Origin: a bacterium
GTDB taxonomy: Bacteria > Zhuqueibacterota > Zhuqueibacteria > Residuimicrobiales > Oceaniaggregativiventaceae
Direction of reading: 5' to 3'
NCBI GenBank assembly: GCA_029565675.1
Contig: JAKQNP010000008.1
Span: 310,001-374,000 of the forward strand
DNA length: 64,000 nt
A program made the translations under genes and the position numbers. The notes under the pieces were generated by a model. The model was not told the origin of the DNA and searched no databases. It worked only from the letters and a program-made list of their open reading frames with translations. The stretch's first letter is position 1; each line of letters begins with the position of its first letter. This document shows, one piece after another, positions 54,617-64,000 of this stretch.

Positions 54617-56320
54617 TTAAGTAGTGTGGTTTAGAACAGAAAAATACATCAACCCCATCAAATTGATTCTGGCATTTAAAATGGCCGACTTGACAGACAT
54701 CTTGGATTGTGAGACAATCGCGGCCAGTGCACCTTCATAATATGCCTTAAATTTACCCGCGACAGATGCATCGAAGGATACAGGTAAAAAATTGGCTTGA
54801 GCGGATAACTCAGCCGCTCTTTTCAAGAGCCAATACTCTGACATGAGCTGAATGTCGCCGCTTCGGGATATGCGGATAATCTTTATCTCATCATGACGGT
54901 TCTTGTCTTCCAATTCCAATACGATGCTCACCAACGCAACAAGATACTCTTCTGTTTCATTGGCCATCTTGGGCAATAGCACCACTTCTCCATTGATCTC
55001 CGGTTGCTGCCAGTAGCTGATCAAAGCATCGATGAGAGGATGGCCCAGGCCGAAGAACTCGATACGCCTCTTGCGCATGGCTAGGTCGCGATCAAAGGTT
55101 CCATTCTCATATCGTGGCAAGATGTTCGGATAATGCGATAAAGCCTTGGGCACCTCGATTTTGTACCCTTCACCATTCGGCAAAATGCTGCCGCCCATTC
55201 TCAAGAAGGCTTTCTGCGAAAACTGCTTCAGGTCCTGGAGCGAAATCTTGTTTTCCAGCGCCTGATAATCGCTCAGGCTAAAGGCATTGAGGTCCTGGGT
55301 CAGCTCCTTCAGGGCATCGCTGGCCTGGCGCGCTTTTTCCATGGCTTCAAAGATTTCCCTCTTGGTGCGCGAATAATCCCGATCGATCAATGCCCGATTG
55401 TAGAGATCCTGATAGTTCGGCGAAGAGCCGATAAAACCGAGAATGTCCGAACGAAAATCTTCTGCCGGCTCGCCGGTATTCTGCTCAATTTTACCGATCT
55501 GGGCAGCAATCTCTTTCAGCTTGCTTTCTAAAATATGATAGATTTGCGCCTCGACCGTATCCTCGGCGACCAGGTTATAAACTTGCACGGTATCGTACTG
55601 GCCAAAGCGGTGCACACGACCGATGCGCTGCTCGACTGCCATGGGATTCCACGGCAGATCGTAATTGAACAGGATATGGGCCACCTGCAGGTTGATACCC
55701 TCTCCACCGGCTGACGTGCTGACGAGGAACTGTGCGCCGTTTTCCGCCCAGATTTTTTCCACGGCTTCCAACTTGTCCGCGAGCGGGCCGCCTTTGATTG
55801 TGACCACTCTGGCTTTGCCATAAATCTGTTCGAGTTCTTCGCGTAAGAACTCAAGCGTTTCCCGATATTGGGTGAAAATAATGAATCGTTCTTCCGGATG
55901 ATCAGCGCGAATGCCGTCTATGGCGCGCAATAACGTATCAAATTTCCGGTCCCGTGTGCCTGGGATGATCTGCAGCAGATCCCGCACTTTTGAAATTTCG
56001 TTGGGTATGTCAGAGGCGGCATAGATGGAGCTTTCATCATCATCCTCGCCTTCGAGCGCCCATTCCGTGGTATCCTCATCCAGTTGATATTTCTTGCTGA
56101 TTTTTTGCCGCATCTGCGCGATATAGGCATCCAGATCGACTTGCCTGGCCGACGGATTGTGAATGCCCAAAATTTCCGCCGCCACCTGCCTCATTTCATC
56201 TTGTACCCGCATGATGTTTTCAGCAATGCCCTCAGCCTGAGGTCTTGAACGCTTTTCCACCTCTAACGTGAAATGCTGCCTGATCAGCAACCAGCAGTCC
56301 AAATCGAATCGCCAACGCAA
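54617..56320 (-). pseudogene. SNF2-type helicase lacking its N-terminal half
   Basis: 567 codons open. Residues ~110-290 are a complete helicase C-terminal (RecA2) domain: EERFIIFTQYRETLEFLREE, then VSTSAGGEGINLQVAHILFN, DLPWNPMAVEQRIGRVHRFG and a VYNLVAEDTVE tail. After it comes a long accessory region ending near TT. The first RecA domain with Walker A and DEAH is absent, and upstream DNA does not code for it. The first ~30 residues look like unrelated sequence. So the gene seems 5'-truncated by a deletion. Large SNF2 proteins with this tail occur in phage-defence loci (DISARM drmD among them); that link is a guess. Confidence 0.7.
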
Positions 56321-56642
56321 TCATCTCTGTGCGATCCTCTTGTTATCTTTTATCCCTCTTTAGCGCAATTTCTATTGATTTTCAGCTCTTGAACAGATAT
56401 TTTACATTTGGCCATCAAAGGCACGTCGTTTCATGCGTCCTCTGCACAAGGCACTGATTTTTTCCTCTTGCTGCATCAGCGCATGTTCACAAGCAGGTGC
56501 TATGGTTCACTGCCAAATATCGGTCACTCCTCCAGAATGCCACCCGCTCTGATAAAAGATTATCAGCCACCGCCCCTGCTTCGATTTTCAGCGTTCTTGT
56601 GATGCAGATTTTAGGGATGTTCTTGACGGGAGGAGTCGGCTG
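56321..56642. other. Gap without a recognised gene
   Basis: 322 bases between the truncated helicase and the duplicated lipoprotein, divergently read. No helicase N-terminal coding is present in any frame. A good ribosome site (GGGAGGAG) lies just before ATG 56643. Otherwise nothing recognised. Confidence 0.5.
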
Positions 56643-57980
56643 ATGAAGACAACACTGGCAAAAATTGTATTTTCTGCAGCTCTGATCCTGCTGTTGGCTC
56701 TTTTGCTGAATTGCCGGGACGATAAAAATCCGGTTGCGCCGAGCGGATTCAACTTCGACCCCAATCAGATCCCCAGATTTGTCCGCGCCAACTATATCGA
56801 CCCAACCCGGATGAAGCGGATCTCCAAATTCCGCTCCGCGATCGGATCAGATTATTCCGACGATTTTGAAAAATGCCGCAACATGAAAAATGCTTTCGAA
56901 CCCCGGAGCGATTGCGATTGGTCGGCACTGGATATTTTTTCACCTCTCGTCGGAAAAATTAAAGAAATTATCCCGGGGGCTAGCGGATCAAAAATCAGCA
57001 TCCAATCGCAAGAATTCCCTGAATTTAGTGTCCATATCTTCAACGTCCGGTTGTCCGACTCGATGGCTGTCGGACAGCCGCTGACTGCTGGAGAGAAAAT
57101 TGGCACCCATTTCGCTGCAGGTGTGCTGTCGGAAATCGCAATCAGCGTCAACACGACCAAGGGGTGGAAGCTGATATCCTACTTCGATGTGATGACCGAT
57201 TCAGTCCTCTCCACCTTTGCCGCCTGCCAGGCTTACAGCCGTCTGACTTTCATCATCAGCAAGGAGGAGCGGGATAGCGACCCGCTCATCTGTAACAACG
57301 GAGCCTTCGCCGGCGAAGGCACGCTGGAAAATTGGCACTCGCTGAACTGCCACTATGACGTCGACGCATGGGGGTGTCCCCGTTTTGTCGATGTCAATTA
57401 CGTCGAGTTCGACCGCATCTGGAAAATCTCGAAATTTCGTTCCGCCGCGGGCCACGACTATTCAGATGATTTTGAGGATTGCCGGAGCATGAAACACTAT
57501 TTTTGGCCGGATGATCAACAAGACTGGGCGACCATACGCCTCTATATTCCGGTTGATGGAGTCGTGTCGTGGCGATTCGAAGAATTTATGGGAACGCAAG
57601 TATGGATTCGATCGGACGAGTACCCCGATTTTCAATTTGGCATTTTTCACATCAGATTGCAGGACTCGACATTGACCGAGGGACGGGTGGTCAAGGCCGG
57701 GGAACTGCTGGGCACCCATTTCGCCTATCTCAATCCCAATTGGTCAAAAACGTTTTCCGATATTGCCGTCAGTGTCGACACCAATCACGGGCGAAAACTG
57801 ATTTCCTATTTCGATGTGATGACGGATGACCTGTTTCAGCGCTATCAGGCACGCGGTCTGGCCAACAGAAGCGATGTGATCATCAGCAAGTCAGAGCGCG
57901 ACACTGCACCTCTTACCTGCTCGGGCGAGTCGTTTATCGCCGGAACGGGCGTGCTCGAAGACTGGGTTACGTTAGAGTAA
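56643..57980 (+). CDS. Lipoprotein of two tandem degenerate M23-like domains
   Basis: 445 residues. Signal and lipobox: LILLLALLLNC. Two units of about 200 residues are clearly duplicated: each begins ISKFRSAxGxDYSDDFExCR, contains a central block with VGQPLTAGEKIGTH or GRVVKAGELLGTH, and ends with LISYFDVMTD and IISKxERDxxPL. The block order (short strands, VGK/GVV, then a V-xx-G-x-x-L/V-x-AG-x-x-(I/L)G motif) is that of the M23/LytM beta-barrel, but the zinc ligands (H-x-H and H-x-x-x-D) are missing. A non-catalytic binding role is inferred from fold only. No partner gene recognised. Confidence 0.7.
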   Translation: MKTTLAKIVFSAALILLLALLLNCRDDKNPVAPSGFNFDPNQIPRFVRANYIDPTRMKRISKFRSAIGSDYSDDFEKCRNMKNAFEPRSDCDWSALDIFSPLVGKIKEIIPGASGSKISIQSQEFPEFSVHIFNVRLSDSMAVGQPLTAGEKIGTHFAAGVLSEIAISVNTTKGWKLISYFDVMTDSVLSTFAACQAYSRLTFIISKEERDSDPLICNNGAFAGEGTLENWHSLNCHYDVDAWGCPRFVDVNYVEFDRIWKISKFRSAAGHDYSDDFEDCRSMKHYFWPDDQQDWATIRLYIPVDGVVSWRFEEFMGTQVWIRSDEYPDFQFGIFHIRLQDSTLTEGRVVKAGELLGTHFAYLNPNWSKTFSDIAVSVDTNHGRKLISYFDVMTDDLFQRYQARGLANRSDVIISKSERDTAPLTCSGESFIAGTGVLEDWVTLE

Positions 57981-58035
57981 CCCATGAAACTCTGGTGCCG
58001 CAAAATTCCGCACTTGTGTAATGAGGATAAATCAC

Positions 58036-58644
58036 TCATACATACGCTGAAAATCTCGCTGGATGTCGCTTTTCGTATTCCGCAATCTGGCTTTCATGGC
58101 GCAGGATATAACCCAGCTGATCGATGCCTTCGAGCAGGCAGGCTTTGTTAAAGGAATCGATGGGAAAGGTTACGACCTCACCGGCAGGCAGGGTCAGCGT
58201 TTGTTCGGCCAAATCGATGGCCACAGTAACTCCTGGATGTTCGTTGAAGTGCCTGATCAGTTTTTGCATCACCGGTGAAGCTACGGGTACCGGCAGCAAG
58301 CCGTTTTTATAGCTGTTGCTGCAAAAGATATCAGCAAAGCGAGTGCTGATAACGGCGTGGAACCCGAATGCCAGCAGCGCCCAGGGTGCATGTTCGCGGC
58401 TGGAACCGCAACCGAAATTATCGCCGGCGACCAGGATGCGGGATTGGCGAGCGAGCTGTTGATTGAGGATAAAATCGGGATTCTCCGATCCGTCGGATTG
58501 ATAGCGCCAGTCGTGGAAGAGATTTTTGCCCAACCCCACCTTGTCGGTGATTTTCAGAAACCGCGCCGGTATGATCTGATCGGTGTCGATGTCCGGCATC
58601 GGCAACGCTACGTAGGGGCTGATCAGGATCTTGAAAGGTTCCAT
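58036..58644 (-). CDS. leuD: 3-isopropylmalate dehydratase small subunit
   Basis: 202 residues from ATG 58644 (AAGGAGA upstream); the longer frame to 58875 overlaps leuC and is not used. DIDTDQIIPARFLK, GDNFGCGSSREHAPWAL and FNKACLLEGIDQLGYIL are LeuD signatures. It forms isopropylmalate isomerase with LeuC in leucine synthesis. It starts 32 bases after leuC ends. Confidence 0.95.
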   Translation of the reverse strand: MEPFKILISPYVALPMPDIDTDQIIPARFLKITDKVGLGKNLFHDWRYQSDGSENPDFILNQQLARQSRILVAGDNFGCGSSREHAPWALLAFGFHAVISTRFADIFCSNSYKNGLLPVPVASPVMQKLIRHFNEHPGVTVAIDLAEQTLTLPAGEVVTFPIDSFNKACLLEGIDQLGYILRHESQIAEYEKRHPARFSAYV

Positions 58645-58676
58645 CTCTGTCTCCTTGGCAAAAAGTGTCCTGCGGC

Positions 58677-60113
58677 TTATAAAAGAGTACGGACGTCGGT
58701 TACCGTGCCGGTCACCGCAGCGGCCGCTGCGGTGATGGGGCTGGCCAGCAGAGTGCGGCCGGCTTTGCCCTGGCGGCCTTCGAAATTGCGGTTGCTGGTG
58801 CTGACCGAGATCTGCCCGGGTTGCAGTTCGTCGCCGTTCATCGCGATGCACATGCTGCAACCGGACTCGCGCCACTCAGCGCCGGCATCGATAAAAATTC
58901 GGTGCAATCCCTCTGCTTCCGCCTGTCGCTTGATCGCTTGTGATCCGGGTACGATCAGCACGCGAACTTGCGGCGCAACTCGGCGACCCCGCAAGATGCG
59001 GGCGGCATCGCGAAGATCAGCCATCCGGCCGTTGGTGCAGCTGCCGATAAAAACAACATCCACCGCTTTGCCGAGCAATCGATCACCCGGAGCGAATTGC
59101 ATGTAGCGCAGCGCTTTGTACAGCGCTTCGCGTTGATCCGTTTCCGACAGAACCTTTGGATCAGGAATGGTGCCATCGACGGGCATGGCCATGGCGGGAT
59201 TGGTGCCAAAAGTGATCATTGGCGCGAGATCGCCGGCGTCGAGTGCGACTTCTTTGTCAAAAACAGCCTCAGGGTCGCTCGGCAGAGTTTGCCATCGCGC
59301 CACCGCCTGCTCAAAAGCACGACCTTTCGGGGCATACGGCCGGCCTTCGAGATAAGCAAAGGTTGTCTCGTCCGGGGCGATCATGCCGGCGCGCGCTCCC
59401 GCTTCGATACTCATGTTGCAAACCGTCATACGACCATCCATGTCGAGAACGCGGATCGCCGACCCTGCATATTCGATCACATGGCCCGTGCCGCCGCTGA
59501 CACCGACTTTGCTGATCAGCGCCAGAATAAGATCCTTTGCCAATACCCCGGATTTGAGGCGACCATCGATGGTGACCCGCATGCTCTTCGCCCGGCTTTG
59601 CAGCAGCGACTGGCTGGCCAGAACATGTTCCACCTCACTGGTGCCGATACCGAACGCCAATGCGCCAAAAGCGCCGTGTGTGGCTGTGTGGCTGTCGCCG
59701 CAGACAATGGTCATGCCCGGTTGTGTCAAGCCCAGCTCTGAACCGATCACATGGACGATTCCCCGCTGCGGCGAGCTGCGGTCGAACAGGGTAATACCGA
59801 ACTGACGGCAGTTTTCTTCCAATTTGCTGATCTGGGCCTCTGCCAAATCATCCGCAATCGGCAGCGAGGGATCAAGAGTCGGGATAGAATGGTCGACCGT
59901 GCCGAACGTCTGTGCCGGACGGCGCACCGCCATCTTTCTCTTCCTCAAACCATCGAATGCCTGTGGCGAGGTGACTTCATGAATCAGGTGCAGATCGATA
60001 TAGAAAACCGCCGGTGACGCCGAAGGATCGCCGATGATATGGTCTTCCCAGATTTTTTCGTACAGCGTTTTGGCATTTTTGCTGTTGTGCTCTTGGCTGC
60101 GGCTGATGCTCAT
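58677..60113 (-). CDS. leuC: 3-isopropylmalate dehydratase large subunit
   Basis: 478 residues, with the 4Fe-4S cysteines in FIGSCTNGR and [10 protein letters not shown], and [20 protein letters not shown] as the aconitase signature. Isomerises 2- to 3-isopropylmalate in leucine synthesis. ilvD ends 47 bases upstream, so ilvD-leuC-leuD is one operon. leuA and leuB are not in the window, unless the 9454 dehydrogenase serves. Confidence 0.96.
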   Translation of the reverse strand: MSISRSQEHNSKNAKTLYEKIWEDHIIGDPSASPAVFYIDLHLIHEVTSPQAFDGLRKRKMAVRRPAQTFGTVDHSIPTLDPSLPIADDLAEAQISKLEENCRQFGITLFDRSSPQRGIVHVIGSELGLTQPGMTIVCGDSHTATHGAFGALAFGIGTSEVEHVLASQSLLQSRAKSMRVTIDGRLKSGVLAKDLILALISKVGVSGGTGHVIEYAGSAIRVLDMDGRMTVCNMSIEAGARAGMIAPDETTFAYLEGRPYAPKGRAFEQAVARWQTLPSDPEAVFDKEVALDAGDLAPMITFGTNPAMAMPVDGTIPDPKVLSETDQREALYKALRYMQFAPGDRLLGKAVDVVFIGSCTNGRMADLRDAARILRGRRVAPQVRVLIVPGSQAIKRQAEAEGLHRIFIDAGAEWRESGCSMCIAMNGDELQPGQISVSTSNRNFEGRQGKAGRTLLASPITAAAAAVTGTVTDVRTLL

Positions 60114-60160
60114 CGTTTTCCTTTAGCTCGGTTGTTAGGATGTTGGAATATGGCTTCGGC

Positions 60161-61828
60161 TCAACGCAATACAGCACCGTTGCAGGCCTGGGTGACGTGG
60201 CGGACATAGCGCGCCAGCCAGCCTTTTTCGATTTTCGCTGCAAACGGCGGCAGCGCTTGCAGCCGGTTCCTGATCTCCTCTTCGCTCAGCCGCACATTTA
60301 GCGAGCGGCGGTGGAGATCGATGTCGATCAGGTCGCCGTCTTGCAGAGCGGCGATCGGTCCGCCAGCGGCGGCTTCCGGGCTGACATGTCCGATACAGGC
60401 ACCGCGGGTGCCGCCGGAAAAACGGCCGTCGGTGATCAACGCCACCGATGTACCAAGTCCCATGCCCATGATCGCTGAAGTGGGAGACAACATCTCCGGC
60501 ATACCCGGACCGCCTTTGGGACCTTCGTAGCGGATCACCACGACTTCGCCCGCCTGGATCTCCTGGCGATCAATTCCCTGCAAACACTCCTGTTCGCTGT
60601 TGTAGACCCGCGCCGGGCCGGAAAAACGCCACATCGCCGCCTCGACTGCTCCGGTTTTCACCACCGCACCAAGCGGCGCAAGATTGCCAAAGAGCATTGC
60701 CAAACCGCCATTTGCAGCATGTGGCCTATCCAGCGGCCGAATAACCTCAGAATCGAGAATTTTGCTCGCGGCGATATTCTGCCCCAAAGTTTTTCCTGTT
60801 ACGGTAAGGCGATCGAGGTCGAGCAGTCCCGGTATTTTAGCCACCTCGGCGAGAATGGCCGAGATGCCGCCAGCGCGATCGACATCCTCGATGTGCACCA
60901 TGCGCGATGCCGGCGAAACTTTGCAGAGATAGGGAACCCGTTCGCTTAACTGGTTGAGCTCATGCAGATCGATATGGATACCGGCTTCCTCGGCAATGGC
61001 CAGCGCATGCAGAACCGTGTTGGTCGATCCCCCCATGGCCATATCGAGCACAAACGCATTGGTGAAAGAAGTGGCAGTTAAAAGATCACAGGGCTTGATG
61101 TCGCGTTGCACCAACTCCATAATCCGCGCACCGACCATCTCGGTCAGACGGCGACGCTGCGGATCGACGGCGGGGATGGTGCCATTGCCCGGCAGCGCGA
61201 TACCCAGCGCTTCGCACAGGCAGTTCATGCTGTTGGCAGTGAACATGCCGCTGCAGCTGCCGCAACCCGGACAGCCGTGATCTTCCAACACCTTCAGCTG
61301 TTGGGTGTTGATTTTTCCCGCCTTGATCTGACCGACACCCTCGAAAATGGTGATCAGGTCGATCTTTTCACCGGCAGGTGTTCGACCGGCTTTCATTGGA
61401 CCGCCGGAAAGAAAGATGGTCGGGATGTTCAGACGAACTGCGGCCATCAACATCCCTGGAATGATTTTATCGCAGTTGGGAATGCAGACCAGACCGTCCA
61501 GACAATGGGACTCTGCCACGGTCTCTACACAGTCGGCGATGAGCTCGCGGGAAGCCAGGCTGTAGTTCATCCCTTGATGGCCCATGGCGATACCATCGCA
61601 GATGCCGATGGTGTTGAACTCAAAGGGGACTCCTCCCGCCTGGCGTACCGATTCCTTGACCTGGCGCCCGATCTCCTGCAGATGCATGTGGCCTGGAATC
61701 AGATCCGTATAGGAATTGCAGATGCCGATAAACGGCTTCACCATGTCGCCGTCGGTCAAGCCAATCGCTTTGAGAAGACCGCGATGTGGCGCACGATCGA
61801 TGCCTGTTTTGATTTGATCCGACTTCAT
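60161..61828 (-). CDS. ilvD: Dihydroxy-acid dehydratase
   Basis: 555 residues from ATG 61828 (AGAGGA upstream), the usual length; the open frame continues upstream to 62086 but does not match the family. Iron-sulfur cysteines are in [13 protein letters not shown] and [12 protein letters not shown], with the late motif [18 protein letters not shown]. It makes the keto acids of valine, leucine and isoleucine synthesis. First gene of the operon. Confidence 0.96.
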   Translation of the reverse strand: MKSDQIKTGIDRAPHRGLLKAIGLTDGDMVKPFIGICNSYTDLIPGHMHLQEIGRQVKESVRQAGGVPFEFNTIGICDGIAMGHQGMNYSLASRELIADCVETVAESHCLDGLVCIPNCDKIIPGMLMAAVRLNIPTIFLSGGPMKAGRTPAGEKIDLITIFEGVGQIKAGKINTQQLKVLEDHGCPGCGSCSGMFTANSMNCLCEALGIALPGNGTIPAVDPQRRRLTEMVGARIMELVQRDIKPCDLLTATSFTNAFVLDMAMGGSTNTVLHALAIAEEAGIHIDLHELNQLSERVPYLCKVSPASRMVHIEDVDRAGGISAILAEVAKIPGLLDLDRLTVTGKTLGQNIAASKILDSEVIRPLDRPHAANGGLAMLFGNLAPLGAVVKTGAVEAAMWRFSGPARVYNSEQECLQGIDRQEIQAGEVVVIRYEGPKGGPGMPEMLSPTSAIMGMGLGTSVALITDGRFSGGTRGACIGHVSPEAAAGGPIAALQDGDLIDIDLHRRSLNVRLSEEEIRNRLQALPPFAAKIEKGWLARYVRHVTQACNGAVLR

Positions 61829-61874
61829 ATCAATTCCTCTGTATATTTTAGCCTTGACAAAATTCAAAGTGCGG

Positions 61875-61933
61875 TATGCCGGACTGCAAAAGGATACGAG
61901 CTCTGTCGGACAAGCGATCGGTGTCGTCCGGCA
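61875..61933 (-). promoter_or_regulatory. Inverted repeat in the ilvD leader
   Basis: ATGCCGGAC (61875-61883) and GTCCGGCAT (61925-61933) are exact reverse complements 41 bases apart, 47 to 105 bases before the ilvD start codon, so they would fall in its mRNA leader. A branched-chain-amino-acid leader peptide or T-box (TGGNACCGCG) was looked for and not found. Confidence 0.3.
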
Positions 61934-62385
61934 TTGCTCGCTGGTAGGAATAAAACGAGGACGGGCGGACAAAACCGCAACAGCGCAAATTTTTGCAGCT
62001 GCAATCGCTCCGCCTGCAGGCCGGCAAATGGGGCATTGCCAACAGCCATCGCTTGTGTGCCCCGTTATGCGCAAGTCGACTCTCATCGACAGCAGGACCA
62101 GTATGTCTGTCGCTGTTACCAGAAATACAAATAAAAAGGTTATTTACGGTAAAAATAAAATAAAAATGACCAAATGCAAGTTATAAAATAAAACAATTGA
62201 TAATATATTGCATTTTTGCTTAAATTATTAATATTTTGATATCGGATTTTGTTTGCTGGCCAATTTGGGCAATTGTTGTCGCTCGAACGAATTGCGGTTT
62301 TTTCAAGTCGAGAGCGGTTTCGGCCAATTCGAAGAAAGAATAATGACAATTGATTTGATTTTGGTTTTATATCTTATTAACATGA

Positions 62386-62529
62386 AACCCAGATTCGTTG
62401 TTAACCGAATCAAAAACCATTCAATTGCAACTTCTTGATGCGGGTTCGAAGAAGGAATTTTTCACCCTTTGTGTACTGCAATCAGATTGATTATCTGTGA
62501 GATCCGGTGCTTCGCACCGAATCCGGGTA
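62386..62529. repeat. Dispersed intergenic element, copy C
   Basis: About 144 bases from AACCCAGATTCGTTG to GCACCGAATCCGGGTA, with terminal inverted repeats of about 13-15 bases. The right end contains a small hairpin, GGTGC-TTC-GCACC. It shares with copy B CACCCTTTGTGTACTGC and with both copies CTGTGAGATC (62495-62504). It lies in the ilvD-metX divergent gap, 85 bases before the metX start, and falls within the longer in-frame ORF that begins at 62497, which argues against that longer start. Confidence 0.65.
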
Positions 62530-62613
62530 AAGGGAACAGCCCGCTTTTTGTGTTTACCGGGTCCCAGAACAAAGATACCATTTTTCGATTCTCATAATCT
62601 GGCGGATGGGTTC

Positions 62614-63783
62614 ATGTCTTCGAGCAATCGCGGGATGAAAGAAAATCAAGGATCAGTCGGCCTGGTGCAGAGGAAAATTTTGGCCTTTGCGGCTCCGCCG
62701 GACGAGATGGTTCTGGAGAGCGGTGCCCGTTTGGGCCCGGTCACCCTGGCCTACGAAACCTGCGGTTGTCTCGACAGCCAACGCAAAAACGCCATTTTGA
62801 TCCTGCATGCGCTTTCGGGTGACGCCCATGTCGCCGGCTACCATACGCCGGACGATCCCAAACCGGGGTGGTGGGATTGGATGGTTGGGCCGGGCAGGCC
62901 ATTCGATACGGATCGCTATTTTATCATCTGCTCCAACGTGATTGGCGGCTGTCAGGGCTCTACCGGGCCGCGTTCGATCAATCCTGCCACCGGCAAGCCC
63001 TATAATCTCGATTTTCCGGTGGTGACCATCGGCGACATGGTCGAAGCGCAACGCCACCTGATCGATGCGCTGGGGATCGATCGGCTGCTTTGTGTGACCG
63101 GTGGTTCAATGGGCGGCATGCAGGCTTTGGAGTGGGCCATCCGCTACCCGTCACGCGTGGCGTCCGCCATTCCCATTGCCACTTCCTGCAGCCTCAGCGC
63201 ACAGGGCATCGCCTTCAATGAGGTCGGGCGCCGCGCCATCACTGCGGACAGCCGGTGGCAGGGCGGCAATTATGGCCCCAATCCGTATGAGATTCCGGCG
63301 GCAGGTCTGGCCGTCGCGCGCATGCTCGCCCACATCACCTACCTCAGCGAACAAGCCATGCAGGCCAAGTTTGGCCGAAGACTGCGCGCCAAAGATCGCT
63401 ATGGGTACGACTTTTCCATCGATTTTGAGGTCGAGAGCTATCTGCACCATCAAGGCGAGAGTTTCGTCCGCCGTTTTGACGCCAACAGTTATTTGTATAT
63501 TTCCAAAGCCATGGATTATTTCGATCTCTATCGACAATACGGATCGCTGGAACAAGCATTTGCTGCAGTGCAAGCCCGTTTTTTGCTTCTTTCATTTACA
63601 TCCGACTGGCTCTTTCCGACGCCGTGTTCAAACGAAATCGCCCAGGCTCTGCTGACGAAGGAAAAAGAGGTGACTTTACGCGAAATTTCTTTGCCGTATG
63701 GGCACGATTCTTTTTTGATCGAAAACGACGAGATGAAACACATCGTTTCCGCTTTTCTGGCGCGTATCTACGCTGCACTATAA
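62614..63783 (+). CDS. metX: Homoserine O-acetyltransferase (MetX)
   Basis: 389 residues from ATG 62614 (GGCGGATGGG upstream; ATG 62635 is an alternative). MetX alpha/beta-hydrolase features: nucleophile in VTGGSMGGMQ, aspartate in SFTSDWLFP, histidine in YGHDSFL, and HALSGDAHVAG near the start. It acetylates (or, in some members, succinylates) homoserine for methionine synthesis. metY or metW is not in the window; the gene is near the right edge. Confidence 0.93.
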   Translation: MSSSNRGMKENQGSVGLVQRKILAFAAPPDEMVLESGARLGPVTLAYETCGCLDSQRKNAILILHALSGDAHVAGYHTPDDPKPGWWDWMVGPGRPFDTDRYFIICSNVIGGCQGSTGPRSINPATGKPYNLDFPVVTIGDMVEAQRHLIDALGIDRLLCVTGGSMGGMQALEWAIRYPSRVASAIPIATSCSLSAQGIAFNEVGRRAITADSRWQGGNYGPNPYEIPAAGLAVARMLAHITYLSEQAMQAKFGRRLRAKDRYGYDFSIDFEVESYLHHQGESFVRRFDANSYLYISKAMDYFDLYRQYGSLEQAFAAVQARFLLLSFTSDWLFPTPCSNEIAQALLTKEKEVTLREISLPYGHDSFLIENDEMKHIVSAFLARIYAAL

Positions 63784-64000
63784 AACCAGCCTTTGAGTTT
63801 GCCTTGAGGTTTGCCGAATGCGGGGTACCGGTGGCGGTGGGGCAGACAGAGCTCGAGTCAGCATTGCATCGTATCCTGGGCAACTCCTTTGATCTGCTCT
63901 CTCTCGATTGGCCTTTGCAAGCTCCATGCCGTCCGGATCGATGATCTCCAACCCTGAATCTGTTCGAGCTGCATTGATCGGCTGAGCGAGCTCAAAGATA
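63784..64000. other. Window end without a confident gene
   Basis: 217 bases. Both strands are open for long parts: the minus strand from the edge to a TAG at 63778-63780, the plus strand from 63784 to a TGA at about 63940. Neither reading matches a family I know, so a gene entering from the right is possible but unproven. Confidence 0.3.

Noticed and set aside
61106-62134. 342-codon + strand frame opposite ilvD
   Set aside because: Antisense to conserved IlvD; no family match.
61829-62150. T-box or branched-chain leader peptide before ilvD
   Set aside because: No TGGNACCGCG-type core and no run of Leu, Ile or Val codons found on the minus strand.
62497-62613. Upstream start of MetX
   Set aside because: The extra codons fall partly within repeat copy C and do not match MetX proteins.

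Overview
The window looks like chromosome from a Gram-negative bacterium of the FCB-related lineages (KSB1, Calditrichota or Bacteroidota-like). This placement is inferred from gene content. Supporting content: two PorV/PorQ-family outer-membrane proteins, secreted proteins ending in FlgD-like Ig domains, a lamin-tail-domain surface protein, an ExbB-ExbD-ExbD-TonB operon, a large S9 peptidase, several lipoproteins and a GroES-like protein of the extended type. No rRNA, tRNA, CRISPR array or intact transposase gene was found. Most promoters that can be proposed are sigma70-like with 16-17 bp spacers.

Layout. 1-4349 (+): end of a serine hydrolase, a divergent GroES-like protein, a PdxJ homologue whose catalytic residues are replaced, an HD-domain protein, tryptophanase and a HAD phosphatase. 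4629-9292 (+): a surface cassette (lipoprotein, seven-bladed propeller with FlgD-like C-terminus, two PorV-like barrels). 9454-14730 (+): isocitrate/isopropylmalate-type dehydrogenase, GH57 glucanotransferase/amylase, repeat copy A, S41 protease. 14855-17016 (+): proton-motive-force transduction operon with a promoter and terminator. 17116-21319 (+): small lipoprotein, ECF sigma factor, DsbD, diacylglycerol-kinase-like protein. 21320-30314 (-): lamin-tail protein with a YihY/BrkB membrane protein; then secD-secF-STAS-purA. 30401-30548: repeat copy B. 30598-33565 (-): citrate lyase as a CitD-CitE fusion plus CitF, with a 55-codon ORF between them, divergent from nhaC (33940). 35523-42927: small membrane protein, uvrA (-), TPR protein, S9 peptidase. 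43064-48319 (+): DUF72, UroD-like, cupin, DUF6483-like, methyltransferase and sialidase-like lipoprotein. 48583-52954 (+): KefB-type antiporter, methyltransferase, a broken methyltransferase, MFS transporter.

52955-57980 is the most accessory-looking part: an AT-rich gap, an unknown secreted barrel-like protein, a conserved hairpin, the C-terminal half of an SNF2-type helicase that has lost its N-terminal half, and a lipoprotein made of two tandem copies of a degenerate M23-like domain. 58036-61828 (-) is ilvD-leuC-leuD for branched-chain amino acids. It is divergent from metX (methionine synthesis), and repeat copy C lies in the shared upstream region.

Main points for follow-up: a roughly 143-186 bp dispersed intergenic element with terminal inverted repeats (three copies); the active-site-less PdxJ homologue beside tryptophanase; the CitD-CitE fusion in which the usual prosthetic-group serine is not conserved; a hairpin family sharing the loop TCGTCAG; the duplicated M23-like lipoprotein; and the helicase remnant.
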